A stretch of DNA of 23,267 nt from UBA2108 sp002713215. GTDB taxonomy: Bacteria; Bacteroidota; Bacteroidia; Flavobacteriales_G; Salibacteraceae. A model generated the notes under the pieces. That model made no database searches. It saw nothing but the letters and a program-made list of their open reading frames with translations, and was not told the DNA's origin. A program made the position numbers and the translations under genes. Location of the stretch: positions 1 through 23,267 of the forward strand of contig CALAPY010000002.1 in assembly GCA_937891015.1 (NCBI GenBank), given 5' to 3'. Shown piece after piece: positions 9,034 to 17,384 of the stretch (the stretch's first letter is position 1; every line of letters begins with the position of its first letter).

Positions 9034-10260
9034 ATGAAAAAATGGATAAGTGCCCTGGTGGCCTTGGGAATCACTGGAATTTCTCTTGGAGGTGGATTTC
9101 AGGTGGCCCTGCAGGGGCAAAAACAAATAGGAATGGCACACATTGGTGTTCCGTTTAAATTAGATGCCTCGAGCATATATTTTAACCCGGGAGCGCTGCC
9201 GATGCTCGACAATAAGTTTTCAGCCTCCGTTGGCATTAGCCCCATATTCTCAAACGCTGCCTTTCAGAATTCTGAGTACAACTACAATTACGAGACTGAC
9301 AATTCCGTAGGAACTCCCTTTTCAGCCTATGTCAATTACATTGTGGGTGAAAAGCTGTCTTTTGGTGTTGGAGTTTACACACCCTTTGGAAGTTCTGTAA
9401 AATGGGACGACAATTGGGCAGGGCGTTATTTAATTCAGAACATTGCTCTTAAGGCATTTTTTATCCAGCCCACCGTAGGATATAAGATTAGCGACAACTT
9501 TGGAATTGGAGCAGGTTTTATATACTCAACAGGCAATGTTACGATAAACAGAGCACTTCCGTTACCGGTTTCAGATGGAACACAAACCGTTGAACTTACA
9601 GGGAAGGCTCAGGGGTATGGAGGAAATATCGGACTTTATTATGATTTAAATGACAATATTCATTTAGGACTTACCTACAAAACCCAGATTGCAATGGAAG
9701 CCAAAGATGGCGAAGTAAAAATGGAAAATGTCCCCGCTTCATTGGCAAGCGATTTCCCTGCAACCAATAAGTTTTCTACTACTTTAAATCTACCAGGTTC
9801 AGTCAATTTTGGGATTGGATACGATGTTTCGGAAAAATTAACCCTGGCTTTAGAGTTTAATTACGTGATGTGGAAGGCCTATGATTCTTTGATTATCGAT
9901 TTTGAAACCAATACCGATAAACTGACAGACAGTCATAGTCCCCGATTATATGAAAACACCCTGGCTTTCCGTATTGGAGCGCAATACAAACTAAATGATA
10001 AACTCACACCGCGAGTTGGATTCTATTACGATCCTTCGCCGGTTCAGGACGATTACTTTGCTCCGGAAACTCCAAACATGAATAACCTGGGCTTCACCGC
10101 AGGGTTGAGTTACTTACCAACAGAAAATCTCTCAATCGATTTATCCTTCTTGTACATATACGGGATGAAAAGAACGTCTACATACTCTCCCAGCAATTTT
10201 GGCGGAGATTATAAGACCAATGCAATTATTCCAGGAATCGGATTATCATATCAATTTTAA
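9034..10260 (+). CDS. OmpP1/FadL/TodX-family outer-membrane transporter
   Basis: A 408-residue outer-membrane beta-barrel. A signal peptide (MKKWISALVALGITGISLG) is followed by GGFQVALQGQKQIGMAH, the FadL hatch-like N-terminus, and by the family signature DASSIYFNPGALPML. Many alternating amphipathic strands follow, and the last residues GLSYQF end in the aromatic expected for BAM-assisted barrel insertion. FadL proteins move long-chain fatty acids or other hydrophobic molecules through a lateral gate; the substrate here is unknown. The next gene starts 10 bases downstream and encodes an SGNH-hydrolase lipoprotein, so the pair probably works as a lipid release-and-uptake unit, a pairing that recurs in Bacteroidota. 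The 100-base leader has a 12-base palindrome TATGCAAGCATA at 8949-8960 but no convincing promoter. Confidence 0.92.
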   Translation: MKKWISALVALGITGISLGGGFQVALQGQKQIGMAHIGVPFKLDASSIYFNPGALPMLDNKFSASVGISPIFSNAAFQNSEYNYNYETDNSVGTPFSAYVNYIVGEKLSFGVGVYTPFGSSVKWDDNWAGRYLIQNIALKAFFIQPTVGYKISDNFGIGAGFIYSTGNVTINRALPLPVSDGTQTVELTGKAQGYGGNIGLYYDLNDNIHLGLTYKTQIAMEAKDGEVKMENVPASLASDFPATNKFSTTLNLPGSVNFGIGYDVSEKLTLALEFNYVMWKAYDSLIIDFETNTDKLTDSHSPRLYENTLAFRIGAQYKLNDKLTPRVGFYYDPSPVQDDYFAPETPNMNNLGFTAGLSYLPTENLSIDLSFLYIYGMKRTSTYSPSNFGGDYKTNAIIPGIGLSYQF

Positions 10261-10270
10261 ATAAAGGATC

Positions 10271-11719
10271 ATGAAAAAGACATTAATAATTCTTTTGGTT
10301 TCAGTAATCACAATTGTAGCCTGTAAATCAAAATTCGACGATTTAAGTTTCAATGGTGGAGCTGCTGATTTTTCAACCTATGTTGCTATAGGAAACTCGC
10401 TTACCGCAGGATATGCTGATAACGCATTGTATGTAAGCGGTCAGGAAAACTCTTATCCTTCCATGATTGCCAGGCAAATGAAATTGGTAAGTTCCGGCTT
10501 GGTTTTTAATCAGCCTTTAATGAATGACGATAACGGAGGCATTGTATTTAATGGTTCCAGCATTGTAGGTCCTAAGTTGGCTCTAATGAGTTCTACCGAT
10601 TGTTTGGGAGCTACCAGTGTTGGGCCAAAAACGGTTTCAGCTACTCCAACTACAACCTTAAAGAATGAATATTCTACCAAGGGACCCTATCATAATATCG
10701 GTGTCCCGGGCTCCAGGGTTGTGGATATTGATCGATCTGGGTTTGGTAATGCGTTATATCTGCAAACGGGTGCTGCAAATCCGTATTATGTGAGAATAGC
10801 AAGTGATCCAAGTTCTACTATGATTAATGATGCGGTTAAGTTGAGCCCTACTTTCTTTAGCCTTTGGATTGGAAATAACGATGTACTGGGTTACGCAACA
10901 TCCGGCGGTGTTGCACCAATGACCACTACAACTGATTTTAGTGCAGCCTATTCCAGTGCGCTTACTAAACTAACCGCAACCGGAGCTAAAGGAGTTGTCG
11001 CTAACATTCCCGATGTTACCACTATTCCTTATTTCAAAGTAGTTCCGTATAATGCAATTGCGCTGGATGTGAGCAAGGCGGGGCGGCTAACGCTTTTGTT
11101 TCAGGGAATTGCTCAATACGTAGACGCTGTTTACGGTAAAGGAAAAGGAGATCAATATAAATTCTCTTACAAAGCCGGGGCAAATCCATTTATTATTTCT
11201 GTGGACACCACGCCAGATAATCCATTGGGTTGGAGACAAATTACTTCAGACGAATTTGTATTGCTTTCAATTCCACAAGATTCAATTAAATGTGCCGGAT
11301 ATGGTAGTTTTAGAGTTGATGCCTATAACCCTGCAACTGATCCTATTACCAAGGCTGTAGAGGCAGTTAATCCACTTCAAAATCAACATGTCTTAACTGC
11401 CGATGAGATTTCTGCTGCTCGCACTAGGACCAGTAATTTCAATGCAATTATTGAAGCTGAAGCAAAGAAAAACAATGTGGGCATTATCTATATGAATGAG
11501 AAATTCAATCAAATTACTGATAATGGATTTCTATTTAATGAAGTTACCTATACCACCGACTTTGTTTCAGGTGGTACATTTTCATTGGATGGTGTTCACT
11601 TAACACCCAGAGGCTATGCCATTGCGGCTAATTTCTTTATTGAGGGAATTAACTCCAATTTTAGTGCGAATGTTCCTAAGGTTAATGTAAATGAATTTCC
11701 TGGGTTAGAGCTGCCCTAG
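10271..11719 (+). CDS. SGNH/GDSL-type hydrolase lipoprotein
   Basis: A 482-residue exported lipoprotein: MKKTLIILLVSVITIVAC gives a type II signal peptide with the lipidated cysteine at C18. The SGNH blocks are present: block I AIGNSLTAG with nucleophile S43 (GNSL in place of GDSL), block III WIGNNDV with G201, N203 and D204, and block V DGVH with D440 and H443. This supports an esterase/lipase-type hydrolase held in the outer membrane by lipid. A long insert of roughly 230 residues separates blocks III and V and probably shapes substrate choice. It is 10 bases behind the FadL gene, with AAAGGA in the gap as a possible ribosome site, and is followed by a strong terminator, so the two form one transcription unit. 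Acyl-ester hydrolysis feeding FadL is inferred. Confidence 0.88.
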   Translation: MKKTLIILLVSVITIVACKSKFDDLSFNGGAADFSTYVAIGNSLTAGYADNALYVSGQENSYPSMIARQMKLVSSGLVFNQPLMNDDNGGIVFNGSSIVGPKLALMSSTDCLGATSVGPKTVSATPTTTLKNEYSTKGPYHNIGVPGSRVVDIDRSGFGNALYLQTGAANPYYVRIASDPSSTMINDAVKLSPTFFSLWIGNNDVLGYATSGGVAPMTTTTDFSAAYSSALTKLTATGAKGVVANIPDVTTIPYFKVVPYNAIALDVSKAGRLTLLFQGIAQYVDAVYGKGKGDQYKFSYKAGANPFIISVDTTPDNPLGWRQITSDEFVLLSIPQDSIKCAGYGSFRVDAYNPATDPITKAVEAVNPLQNQHVLTADEISAARTRTSNFNAIIEAEAKKNNVGIIYMNEKFNQITDNGFLFNEVTYTTDFVSGGTFSLDGVHLTPRGYAIAANFFIEGINSNFSANVPKVNVNEFPGLELP

Positions 11720-11741
11720 GTAATTATATAGTTTTAATTAG

Positions 11742-11766
11742 AAAGCCCTCTTTTGAGGGCTTTTTT
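11742..11766 (+). terminator. Intrinsic terminator of the FadL-SGNH unit
   Basis: AAAGCCCTC (11742-11750), a TTTT loop, then GAGGGCTTT (11755-11763) continuing into a T run to 11766. The 9-bp stem with GC-rich core plus U-tract is a textbook rho-independent terminator reading on the plus strand, 22 bases after the SGNH stop codon. The opposite side lacks a matching U-tract, so it should not serve the minus-strand gene that ends at 11810. Confidence 0.9.
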
Positions 11767-11809
11767 GTTATTGGTTATCTGCAGTTTCTTATTGGTGTAG
11801 AATTAAAAC

Positions 11810-12604
11810 CTAGTTATATTCCAACTTCGCCTGCTCCCTCATTAAAATGGTCCATTTATATTCGTCATCATTCTGCTTTGATGGAAGCTTCTTATAATTT
11901 CCACGAGAAACTGCAACAATGACGTAGGCTCCCGAAGAGATTCCACTAAACAGGCCGCTTCCCATGGTATAAGACCCATCGTCAACTACATGGGCCTGGT
12001 TTTTAATTGGGTCCGAATTTCTCATGAGGGAATCGTGCATGTTATGAGTAGGTGAAAAGTCAACTGTAATTATCACTCCTTTTGGGTTGTTGTTATCGGC
12101 AGTCCAGTTAATAACCGTTGAAGAAGTGATAGGGGTATCTGCAGGGCTATACGACCATTTTAAGGCTTTTGGCGCGTATAAGGAATCGTAATAAATAGTG
12201 TCTGTTGCATTTTTCATTAAAAGAGCAACATGGGTGGTCCCAAAGAGGGAAGAGGTAACGTTATAAAATGGTTTATTGAAGGTGTTTCCTTCTTTAGAAA
12301 CACTAACGTCTTTGTAGTCAAGACTGTGATACGTCACCGGGTTTTGATTGTTATCCCAATAATAGGAATAGAATTGCATTTTGTAATCTGTTCCATTGTA
12401 GGCACCTCTACAGGCCAGCATTCCATTAGCGTCTGAGTTGATAAAATCGATGTAATCATCCTGTTCGTCAGATAGGGCAGTTGTTTCAGATTTGTGAAAG
12501 TTAACTTCGCTTTTTGTGCCCAGAAAGGTAGCGTCATTCTTTTTGAAAGTACTTATTATGCTTGTTCCAATCAAACAAATCATTAATATTTGAGAGTATA
12601 TCAT
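11810..12604 (-). CDS. Unrecognised exported protein
   Basis: A 264-residue protein of no family I recognise. It opens with a hydrophobic stretch (MIYSQILMICLIGTSIISTF) that could be a signal peptide or membrane anchor, without a lipobox. The rest is hydrophilic and rich in Asn, Asp, Ser, Thr and Tyr, with a beta-sheet-like pattern (YKMQFYSYYWDNN, GVIITVDFSP, GSYTMGSGLFSGISSGAYVIVAVSRGNYKKL) and few cysteines, as expected for a secreted or periplasmic protein. Its C-terminus (WTILMREQAKLEYN) is not a recognisable type IX sorting signal. It stands alone on the minus strand between two plus-strand units, convergent with the SGNH gene. The AT-rich 246 bases upstream (12605-12850) hold no promoter I could support on this strand. 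It is probably a real but lineage-restricted gene. Confidence 0.65.
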   Translation of the reverse strand: MIYSQILMICLIGTSIISTFKKNDATFLGTKSEVNFHKSETTALSDEQDDYIDFINSDANGMLACRGAYNGTDYKMQFYSYYWDNNQNPVTYHSLDYKDVSVSKEGNTFNKPFYNVTSSLFGTTHVALLMKNATDTIYYDSLYAPKALKWSYSPADTPITSSTVINWTADNNNPKGVIITVDFSPTHNMHDSLMRNSDPIKNQAHVVDDGSYTMGSGLFSGISSGAYVIVAVSRGNYKKLPSKQNDDEYKWTILMREQAKLEYN

Positions 12605-12850
12605 ATTCGACTTTCTAGAATCCTTTTATAAAAGTATTATATCAATTCAACTTTCGGTTATATTGAATTTTATCTTTATAAAAACCTTGTAATAATGGCT
12701 CTTCAAAAGTGAGTAAAGAATTTATTCTATACAATAAGGAAAAACCCTCAAATTCAGTAGGCTAATGAAAATGTAAAGAGATCAATAGCGTATTGTAGGT
12801 TTTCTTCACAAAAAGAAAACTCAACTTCCAACTAAAATTAAATTTGCCAA

Positions 12851-14254
12851 ATGAGCTACAATACAATTACGCCTTCTCACATTGAAGAACTAAAAACAAT
12901 AGTTGGGAAGGATTATGTTTACATCGATTCGGAAACACTGGAAAACTATGCTCAGGATGAGACCGAGGATTTGAAGTTTCCTCCTGAGGTTGTACTAAAA
13001 CCAGCAAATGCCGAGGAAATTGCCCGGGTATTAAAACTAGCTAACACCGAAAATATTCCGGTTACCCCAATTGGAGCAAAAACTGGGTTAAGCGGTGGTG
13101 CATTGTCCGTTTATGGTGGCATTGGGCTTAGCATGGAACGATTGAATAAGATTCTAGAGATCGATGAGAAAAACCTGCAGGCAACTGTGGAACCGGCAGT
13201 TATTACCCAGGAATTTTATAATGCATGCAAAGAATTAGGTTTGTATTATCCACCCGATCCCAGCAGTTGGGGTTCCTGTTTTATCGGTGGTAACCTGGCC
13301 TACAATTCAGGTGGCCCAAAAGCCGTAAAATATGGAGTAACCAAAGACTATGTAATAAACCTAGAAGTTGTACTACCCAATGGTGAAATCATATGGACAG
13401 GAGCAAATGTTCTTAAAAACTCAACCGGTTATAACCTGACTCAACTGATGGTGGGAAGTGAAGGAACCCTGGGAATTATAACCAAAGCCGTTTTTCGATT
13501 GATCCCATATCCGAAACACTTACTTACCATGTTGGTTCCCTTCGAATCACCTGAAAAAGCCTGTGAGGCTGTTTCTGCAGTTTTTAGAGCCGGTTTAACA
13601 CCCTGTGCCATGGAGTTTATGGAACGCGATGCCCTGAATTGGACCATACCCATGGTATCCGATTTCAACATAGAAGTTCCCGATCATATAGGTGCTCACC
13701 TAATTGTTGAAGTAGATGGGAATGATTTGGATGTACTTTACAAAGAATGTGAGCAAATTACCAACATTATGGAATCATTTGGTGCGGATAACGTACTATT
13801 TGCCGATGATGAAGCGCAAAAGGAATCGATTTGGAAATTGCGAAGAAGGGTTGGAGAAGCGGTAAAAAAACACTCCATTTATAAAGAAGAAGATACCGTG
13901 GTTCCGCGCTACGAGATGCCAAAATTGTTGAAAGGAGTTAAGGAAATTGGAAATAAATATGGGTTTCAATCCGTTTGCTATGGACATGTTGGAGATGGTA
14001 ATCTGCACGTAAATATTGTAAAAGGCGAAATGAGCGATCATGATTGGAACCATAAACTCACCGATGGGATTCGGGAGATCTTTCACTTAACCAAATCTTT
14101 GGGCGGAACCATTTCTGGAGAACACGGAATTGGCTACGTTCAGAAACAATACCTTGATATAGTATTTAACGAAGCCGAAATGGCCGTTCAAAAAGGAGTA
14201 AAAAACCTATTCGATCCCAATGGAATTTTAAACCCGGGAAAAATATTTGTATAG
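12851..14254 (+). CDS. FAD-linked oxidase, GlcD / D-2-hydroxyacid dehydrogenase-like
   Basis: A 467-residue flavoprotein of the VAO/PCMH superfamily. The FAD-binding (FAD_binding_4) half carries TPIGAKTGLSGG (GAKTGLSGG at 75-83), GGNLAYNSGGPKAVKYG, and GSEGTLGI at 202-209. The C-terminal FAD-oxidase_C half has YGHVGDGNLHVN, the catalytic-region motif GEHGIG at 423-428, and a closing FDPNGILNPGK. Relatives oxidise D-2-hydroxyacids such as glycolate, D-lactate or D-2-hydroxyglutarate in the cytoplasm or at the membrane; the substrate cannot be told from sequence alone. There is no fused iron-sulfur domain and no glcE/glcF neighbour here, so it is either a stand-alone enzyme or its partners lie elsewhere. 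The OmpA-like gene follows 43 bases later. A TAAATTTG at 12839-12846 is too close to the ATG to be trusted as a promoter. Confidence 0.9.
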   Translation: MSYNTITPSHIEELKTIVGKDYVYIDSETLENYAQDETEDLKFPPEVVLKPANAEEIARVLKLANTENIPVTPIGAKTGLSGGALSVYGGIGLSMERLNKILEIDEKNLQATVEPAVITQEFYNACKELGLYYPPDPSSWGSCFIGGNLAYNSGGPKAVKYGVTKDYVINLEVVLPNGEIIWTGANVLKNSTGYNLTQLMVGSEGTLGIITKAVFRLIPYPKHLLTMLVPFESPEKACEAVSAVFRAGLTPCAMEFMERDALNWTIPMVSDFNIEVPDHIGAHLIVEVDGNDLDVLYKECEQITNIMESFGADNVLFADDEAQKESIWKLRRRVGEAVKKHSIYKEEDTVVPRYEMPKLLKGVKEIGNKYGFQSVCYGHVGDGNLHVNIVKGEMSDHDWNHKLTDGIREIFHLTKSLGGTISGEHGIGYVQKQYLDIVFNEAEMAVQKGVKNLFDPNGILNPGKIFV

Positions 14255-14297
14255 ATGGTTGGTTGTTTAGCAACGAAATAAGGATTTATAATAAGGA

Positions 14298-15536
14298 ATG
14301 AGAATTTGTGCAATTGTCTTAGTGTTGTTGACTTCTGTTTGCCAGTTGCAGGCGCAGCTTCGCGTAAGCTCTAAAAGAGAGCCCGATTCTTTATTAATGA
14401 ACGTACTTCTGGGAAATAATTCCTCGCTTCAAATTACCGAAGTTAAATTCTCTGGTTATCGCCATCAGATAGGAGAGTTTAAAACTGAGTTTTCGGACTA
14501 CATTGATATAACGGATGGGGTAATTCTTTCAACGGGAATGGTACAGGGGGCAAGAGGACCCAATAATTCTTCCCGTGCTTCAACGCGATTGGGCGGAGCT
14601 GGAGACAACGAATTGACCCGAATTGCCCGCAATAAGACCTATGATGCCTCCATACTCGAGTTCGGGTTTATTCCCTCCGGAAATCATTTCGAATTTCAAT
14701 ACGTATTTGCTTCAGAGGAGTACCCTGAATATGTAGGCAAGGGAGTTAACGATGTTTTTGCATTTATCCTAACCGATAGTACCAACCAGGAAAAAAAGAA
14801 CCTGGCTATTCTCCCTCAAAGTTTGGAAGCGGTTACCGTAGACAATGTAAACTCGCACAGGAACAACGAATACTTTATTCTTAATGGCATTTGGGAAGAA
14901 GATAATGCGCTCAAATGGGAAGGCAACATGGAGTTGGGAGAATATGCATACAACTTCCAGTTCGACGGGTTTACCACCTGGTTAAAAGCAGAATCGATTG
15001 TTATTCCCGGGCACAAGTATTGGCTCAAAATAGCCATTGCCGATGCAGGAGATGCCGCCTACGATTCTGCAGTACTTCTTAAAAAGAACTCTTTTAAAGC
15101 GGAAAGCGACAATAACGAAGAACTAAAAACCGAGCGTGACGAATTAATGCGCTACTTCGATACCGAAAGAGTAATACAGCGAGGCGATTCCTTGGTACTC
15201 GTTCTTAACTTGCACTTTGATCACGACAAGTCGATAACCAACAATGCCGAGGATTTGGAAAATTTGGAAGAGATCTATCAGGTTATTTCCAGAAATCCCA
15301 AACTTCAGTTACTTGTTGAAGGTTTTACCGATTCCAGAGGAGATGTGGAATATAACTTACAACTTTCTAAGCGTCGGGCATCCTTTGCAAAAGACTGGAT
15401 CATTGACAAAGGAGTGGATATAACCCGAGTCAACTCCGTTGGTAAAGGAATGCATCACCCGGTAGCTTCTAACCAAAGCGAGCACGGTAGGGCTAAGAAT
15501 CGTAGAGTAGAATTTGTTTTTTACCTTACGAAGTAG
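14298..15536 (+). CDS. Choice-of-anchor L domain protein with C-terminal OmpA domain
   Basis: A 412-residue envelope protein. A signal peptide (MRICAIVLVLLTSVCQLQA, cut before QLRVS) leads into a choice-of-anchor L-type domain at about 25-260. Its hallmarks are GVILSTG, a G-x-x-x-N-x-S region, FEFQYVFASEEYPEYVG and NDVFAFILTD. After a charged linker at about 265-300, an OmpA-like peptidoglycan-binding domain runs to the end, with LHFDHDKS from residue 305, VEGFTDSRGDVEYNLQLSKRRA, and a final RAKNRRVEF. The OmpA domain should tether the protein to peptidoglycan, so the choice-of-anchor domain is displayed in the periplasm or through the outer membrane. The domain is usually found in large secreted proteins with C-terminal sorting tails; here OmpA takes that place. 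A TAAGG just before the ATG is a plausible ribosome site. It may be co-transcribed with the oxidase gene 43 bases upstream. Confidence 0.85.
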   Translation: MRICAIVLVLLTSVCQLQAQLRVSSKREPDSLLMNVLLGNNSSLQITEVKFSGYRHQIGEFKTEFSDYIDITDGVILSTGMVQGARGPNNSSRASTRLGGAGDNELTRIARNKTYDASILEFGFIPSGNHFEFQYVFASEEYPEYVGKGVNDVFAFILTDSTNQEKKNLAILPQSLEAVTVDNVNSHRNNEYFILNGIWEEDNALKWEGNMELGEYAYNFQFDGFTTWLKAESIVIPGHKYWLKIAIADAGDAAYDSAVLLKKNSFKAESDNNEELKTERDELMRYFDTERVIQRGDSLVLVLNLHFDHDKSITNNAEDLENLEEIYQVISRNPKLQLLVEGFTDSRGDVEYNLQLSKRRASFAKDWIIDKGVDITRVNSVGKGMHHPVASNQSEHGRAKNRRVEFVFYLTK

Positions 15537-15627
15537 CTTCGTTCGTGTTTTATCGTCATTGTAATTTAAACCATCGTAATTGCTAACGTGGATTGAATTT
15601 GTATTTTGCTAACCGTATTTAACACGG

Positions 15628-16902
15628 ATGAAAAAAAAGAAAGGTCCTATAGGTTCGTCAAAAAACAAGAAGCTAATAACAAGTCGAAGAAGTTTCCTTC
15701 AAAAATCAACCCTGGCAAGTATGGGAATGTTGTTAGGAACCGAGATGGTTTTTGGGAATTATTTCCCTGCCAATATGATTCCTGTTGGCTTGCTGGAAAG
15801 TGAGGATGAGTTTTTGGTTCCGGGAAAGCACAAGGAATTAACCGTTTTAAACGACCGGCCAATCAATGCCGAAACGCCACCTCACTTATTAAACGACCCT
15901 GTAACTCCGGCTAATAAGTTATTCGTTAGAAACAATGGAATTCCGCCCAAGTCAGTTGATCCTTCCAATTGGAAACTGACCCTAGATGGAGAGTCTGTTA
16001 AGACTGAAAAAACATATACCATTCAGGAACTCAAAGAAAAATTTGAAGTGGTTTCTTATCAACTTACCATTGAATGTGGTGGTAATGGACGTTCAGAGTT
16101 TAACCCTCCCGCTAAGGGAAATCAATGGAGTACTGGAGCTGTAGGTTGTCCCAAATGGACCGGAGTACGATTAAGGGATGTTCTAAACGACGCCGGAATT
16201 AAGGACGATGCGGTTTACATAGGATATTATGGTGCAGATACGCATTTAAGTGGCGACCCGGACAAGGTGGTCATTAGCAGGGGAGTGCCCATAAAAAAGG
16301 CTCTGGAAGCGGAGTCTCTCATTGCCTGGCAAATGAACGATGAGGATATTCCTGCTTTAAATGGACACCCGCTACGATTGGTATTTGGCGGATGGCCAGC
16401 CTCAACATCGGGTAAGTGGCTCAAGCGAATCTCTATAAGAAACAAGGTACACGATGGACCTAAAATGGGAGGGAAAGCTTACCGGGTTCCTTGCGAGGAA
16501 GTTTCTCCTGGGAGTAATGTAAAGGATGAAAACATGTGCATTATTGAAAGCATGCCGGTTAAATCCTTAATAACCTACCCCAAAACAGGTGGTTTGCTCA
16601 CATTAGGTAAGCCTTTGAAGGTGAATGGCCATGCCTGGGCTGGCGATTTGGAAGTGAAGGAAATGCACGTTTCGATGGATTTTGGTCAAACGTGGCAAAA
16701 AGCAACTTTAAATAAACGCACCAATCGATTGGCCTGGCAACAATGGGAAGCAGTGCTAAACTTCCCCAAAAAGGGCTATTACGAAGTATGGGCGAAAGCT
16801 ACCGATAGCAAAGGTGTTTCTCAGCCCATGGTTGTTCCCGGCTGGAATCCAAAAGGATATTTAAACAATGCTTGCCACAGAATCGCCATTAAAGTGGTTT
16901 AA
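15628..16902 (+). CDS. Tat-exported molybdenum sulfite oxidase (SorA/SoxC-like)
   Basis: A 424-residue enzyme of the sulfite oxidase family, which oxidises sulfite to sulfate at a molybdopterin centre. It starts with a basic stretch and a twin-arginine motif SRRSFLQK (19-26) plus a hydrophobic segment, so it is exported folded with its cofactor. The Mo domain has FVRNNGIPP (about 99-107), ECGGNGR with the molybdenum-ligand cysteine C150, WSTGAVGCPKWTGVRLRDVL, and GKWLKRI (262-268). The C-terminal Mo-co dimerisation domain (about 310-424) ends with WNPKGYLNNACHR, closer in my reading to SorA/plant sulfite oxidase tails than to SoxC. In vertebrate enzymes the RN-x-P motif contains histidine (RNH); here it is RNN, a possible active-site difference. 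No soxXYZAB genes accompany it. It is the first gene of a tight four-gene operon, with the cytochrome gene 5 bases downstream as probable electron acceptor. Confidence 0.9.
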   Translation: MKKKKGPIGSSKNKKLITSRRSFLQKSTLASMGMLLGTEMVFGNYFPANMIPVGLLESEDEFLVPGKHKELTVLNDRPINAETPPHLLNDPVTPANKLFVRNNGIPPKSVDPSNWKLTLDGESVKTEKTYTIQELKEKFEVVSYQLTIECGGNGRSEFNPPAKGNQWSTGAVGCPKWTGVRLRDVLNDAGIKDDAVYIGYYGADTHLSGDPDKVVISRGVPIKKALEAESLIAWQMNDEDIPALNGHPLRLVFGGWPASTSGKWLKRISIRNKVHDGPKMGGKAYRVPCEEVSPGSNVKDENMCIIESMPVKSLITYPKTGGLLTLGKPLKVNGHAWAGDLEVKEMHVSMDFGQTWQKATLNKRTNRLAWQQWEAVLNFPKKGYYEVWAKATDSKGVSQPMVVPGWNPKGYLNNACHRIAIKVV

Positions 16903-16907
16903 AGGAA

Positions 16908-17384
16908 ATGAATTCAGGTTCTTTTAAAAAATTGGAGCATGCGCTTACCTGGCTAAAATGGTGGATGACCGGTTTGGTAGCCTTGGTGTTGGTTGGTGCC
17001 TTTGGTGGGGTAGACCATCTGTTGGAACCAAAAAAAGAATCAGTTCCAAAGGTCCGGGATATGGCTAAAACAAATTCAGGCGATTTGTTTGTCGCTGATG
17101 TTGAAAATGGAATCCACATTCCCAGTGGAATGATTGCCGAAGGTGACTTTGGAGTGGTCCTTCAGAACTGCCTGGCTTGCCACAGCTCCAAATTGATTAT
17201 TCAAAACCGCATGAATGCTGAATCTTGGAGAAAAACAATTCGATGGATGCAGGAAACTCAAAACCTGTGGGATTTAGGAGAAAATGAGGATAAGATTGTG
17301 GCTTACCTGGGAAAGCATTACGCTCCTATAAAAACGGGACGTCGAAAACCGTTGGTAGTTGAAGAATGGTATACCATTGAATGA
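16908..17384 (+). CDS. Membrane-anchored monohaem c-type cytochrome, probable sulfite oxidase partner
   Basis: A 158-residue protein with one uncleaved-looking membrane segment near the N-terminus (WWMTGLVALVLVGAFGG, about 18-34) and one haem-binding CLACH motif at residues 88-92. M102 and M114, in the following helix-like stretch, are candidate axial ligands. Length, single haem and position directly after a sulfite oxidase gene resemble SorB-type subunits, which take electrons from the molybdenum enzyme and pass them toward the respiratory chain; here the partner would be tethered to the cytoplasmic membrane, facing the periplasm. AAAGGAA sits right against the ATG. The gene starts 5 bases after the oxidase stop and its stop codon overlaps the next start (ATGA, 17381-17384), so translational coupling is likely. 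Confidence 0.85.
   Translation: MNSGSFKKLEHALTWLKWWMTGLVALVLVGAFGGVDHLLEPKKESVPKVRDMAKTNSGDLFVADVENGIHIPSGMIAEGDFGVVLQNCLACHSSKLIIQNRMNAESWRKTIRWMQETQNLWDLGENEDKIVAYLGKHYAPIKTGRRKPLVVEEWYTIE

Noticed and set aside
12839..12846. TAAATTTG as the -7 box of the GlcD-like gene
   Set aside because: It ends 4 bases before the ATG and has no -33 partner at a usable distance; AT-rich sequence produces such matches.
15580..15609. TTG, 19 bases, then TATTTTGC as promoter of the sulfite oxidase operon
   Set aside because: The -7 candidate has two mismatches to TAnnTTTG; the overlapping TGAATTTG at 15594-15601 lacks a -33 element.
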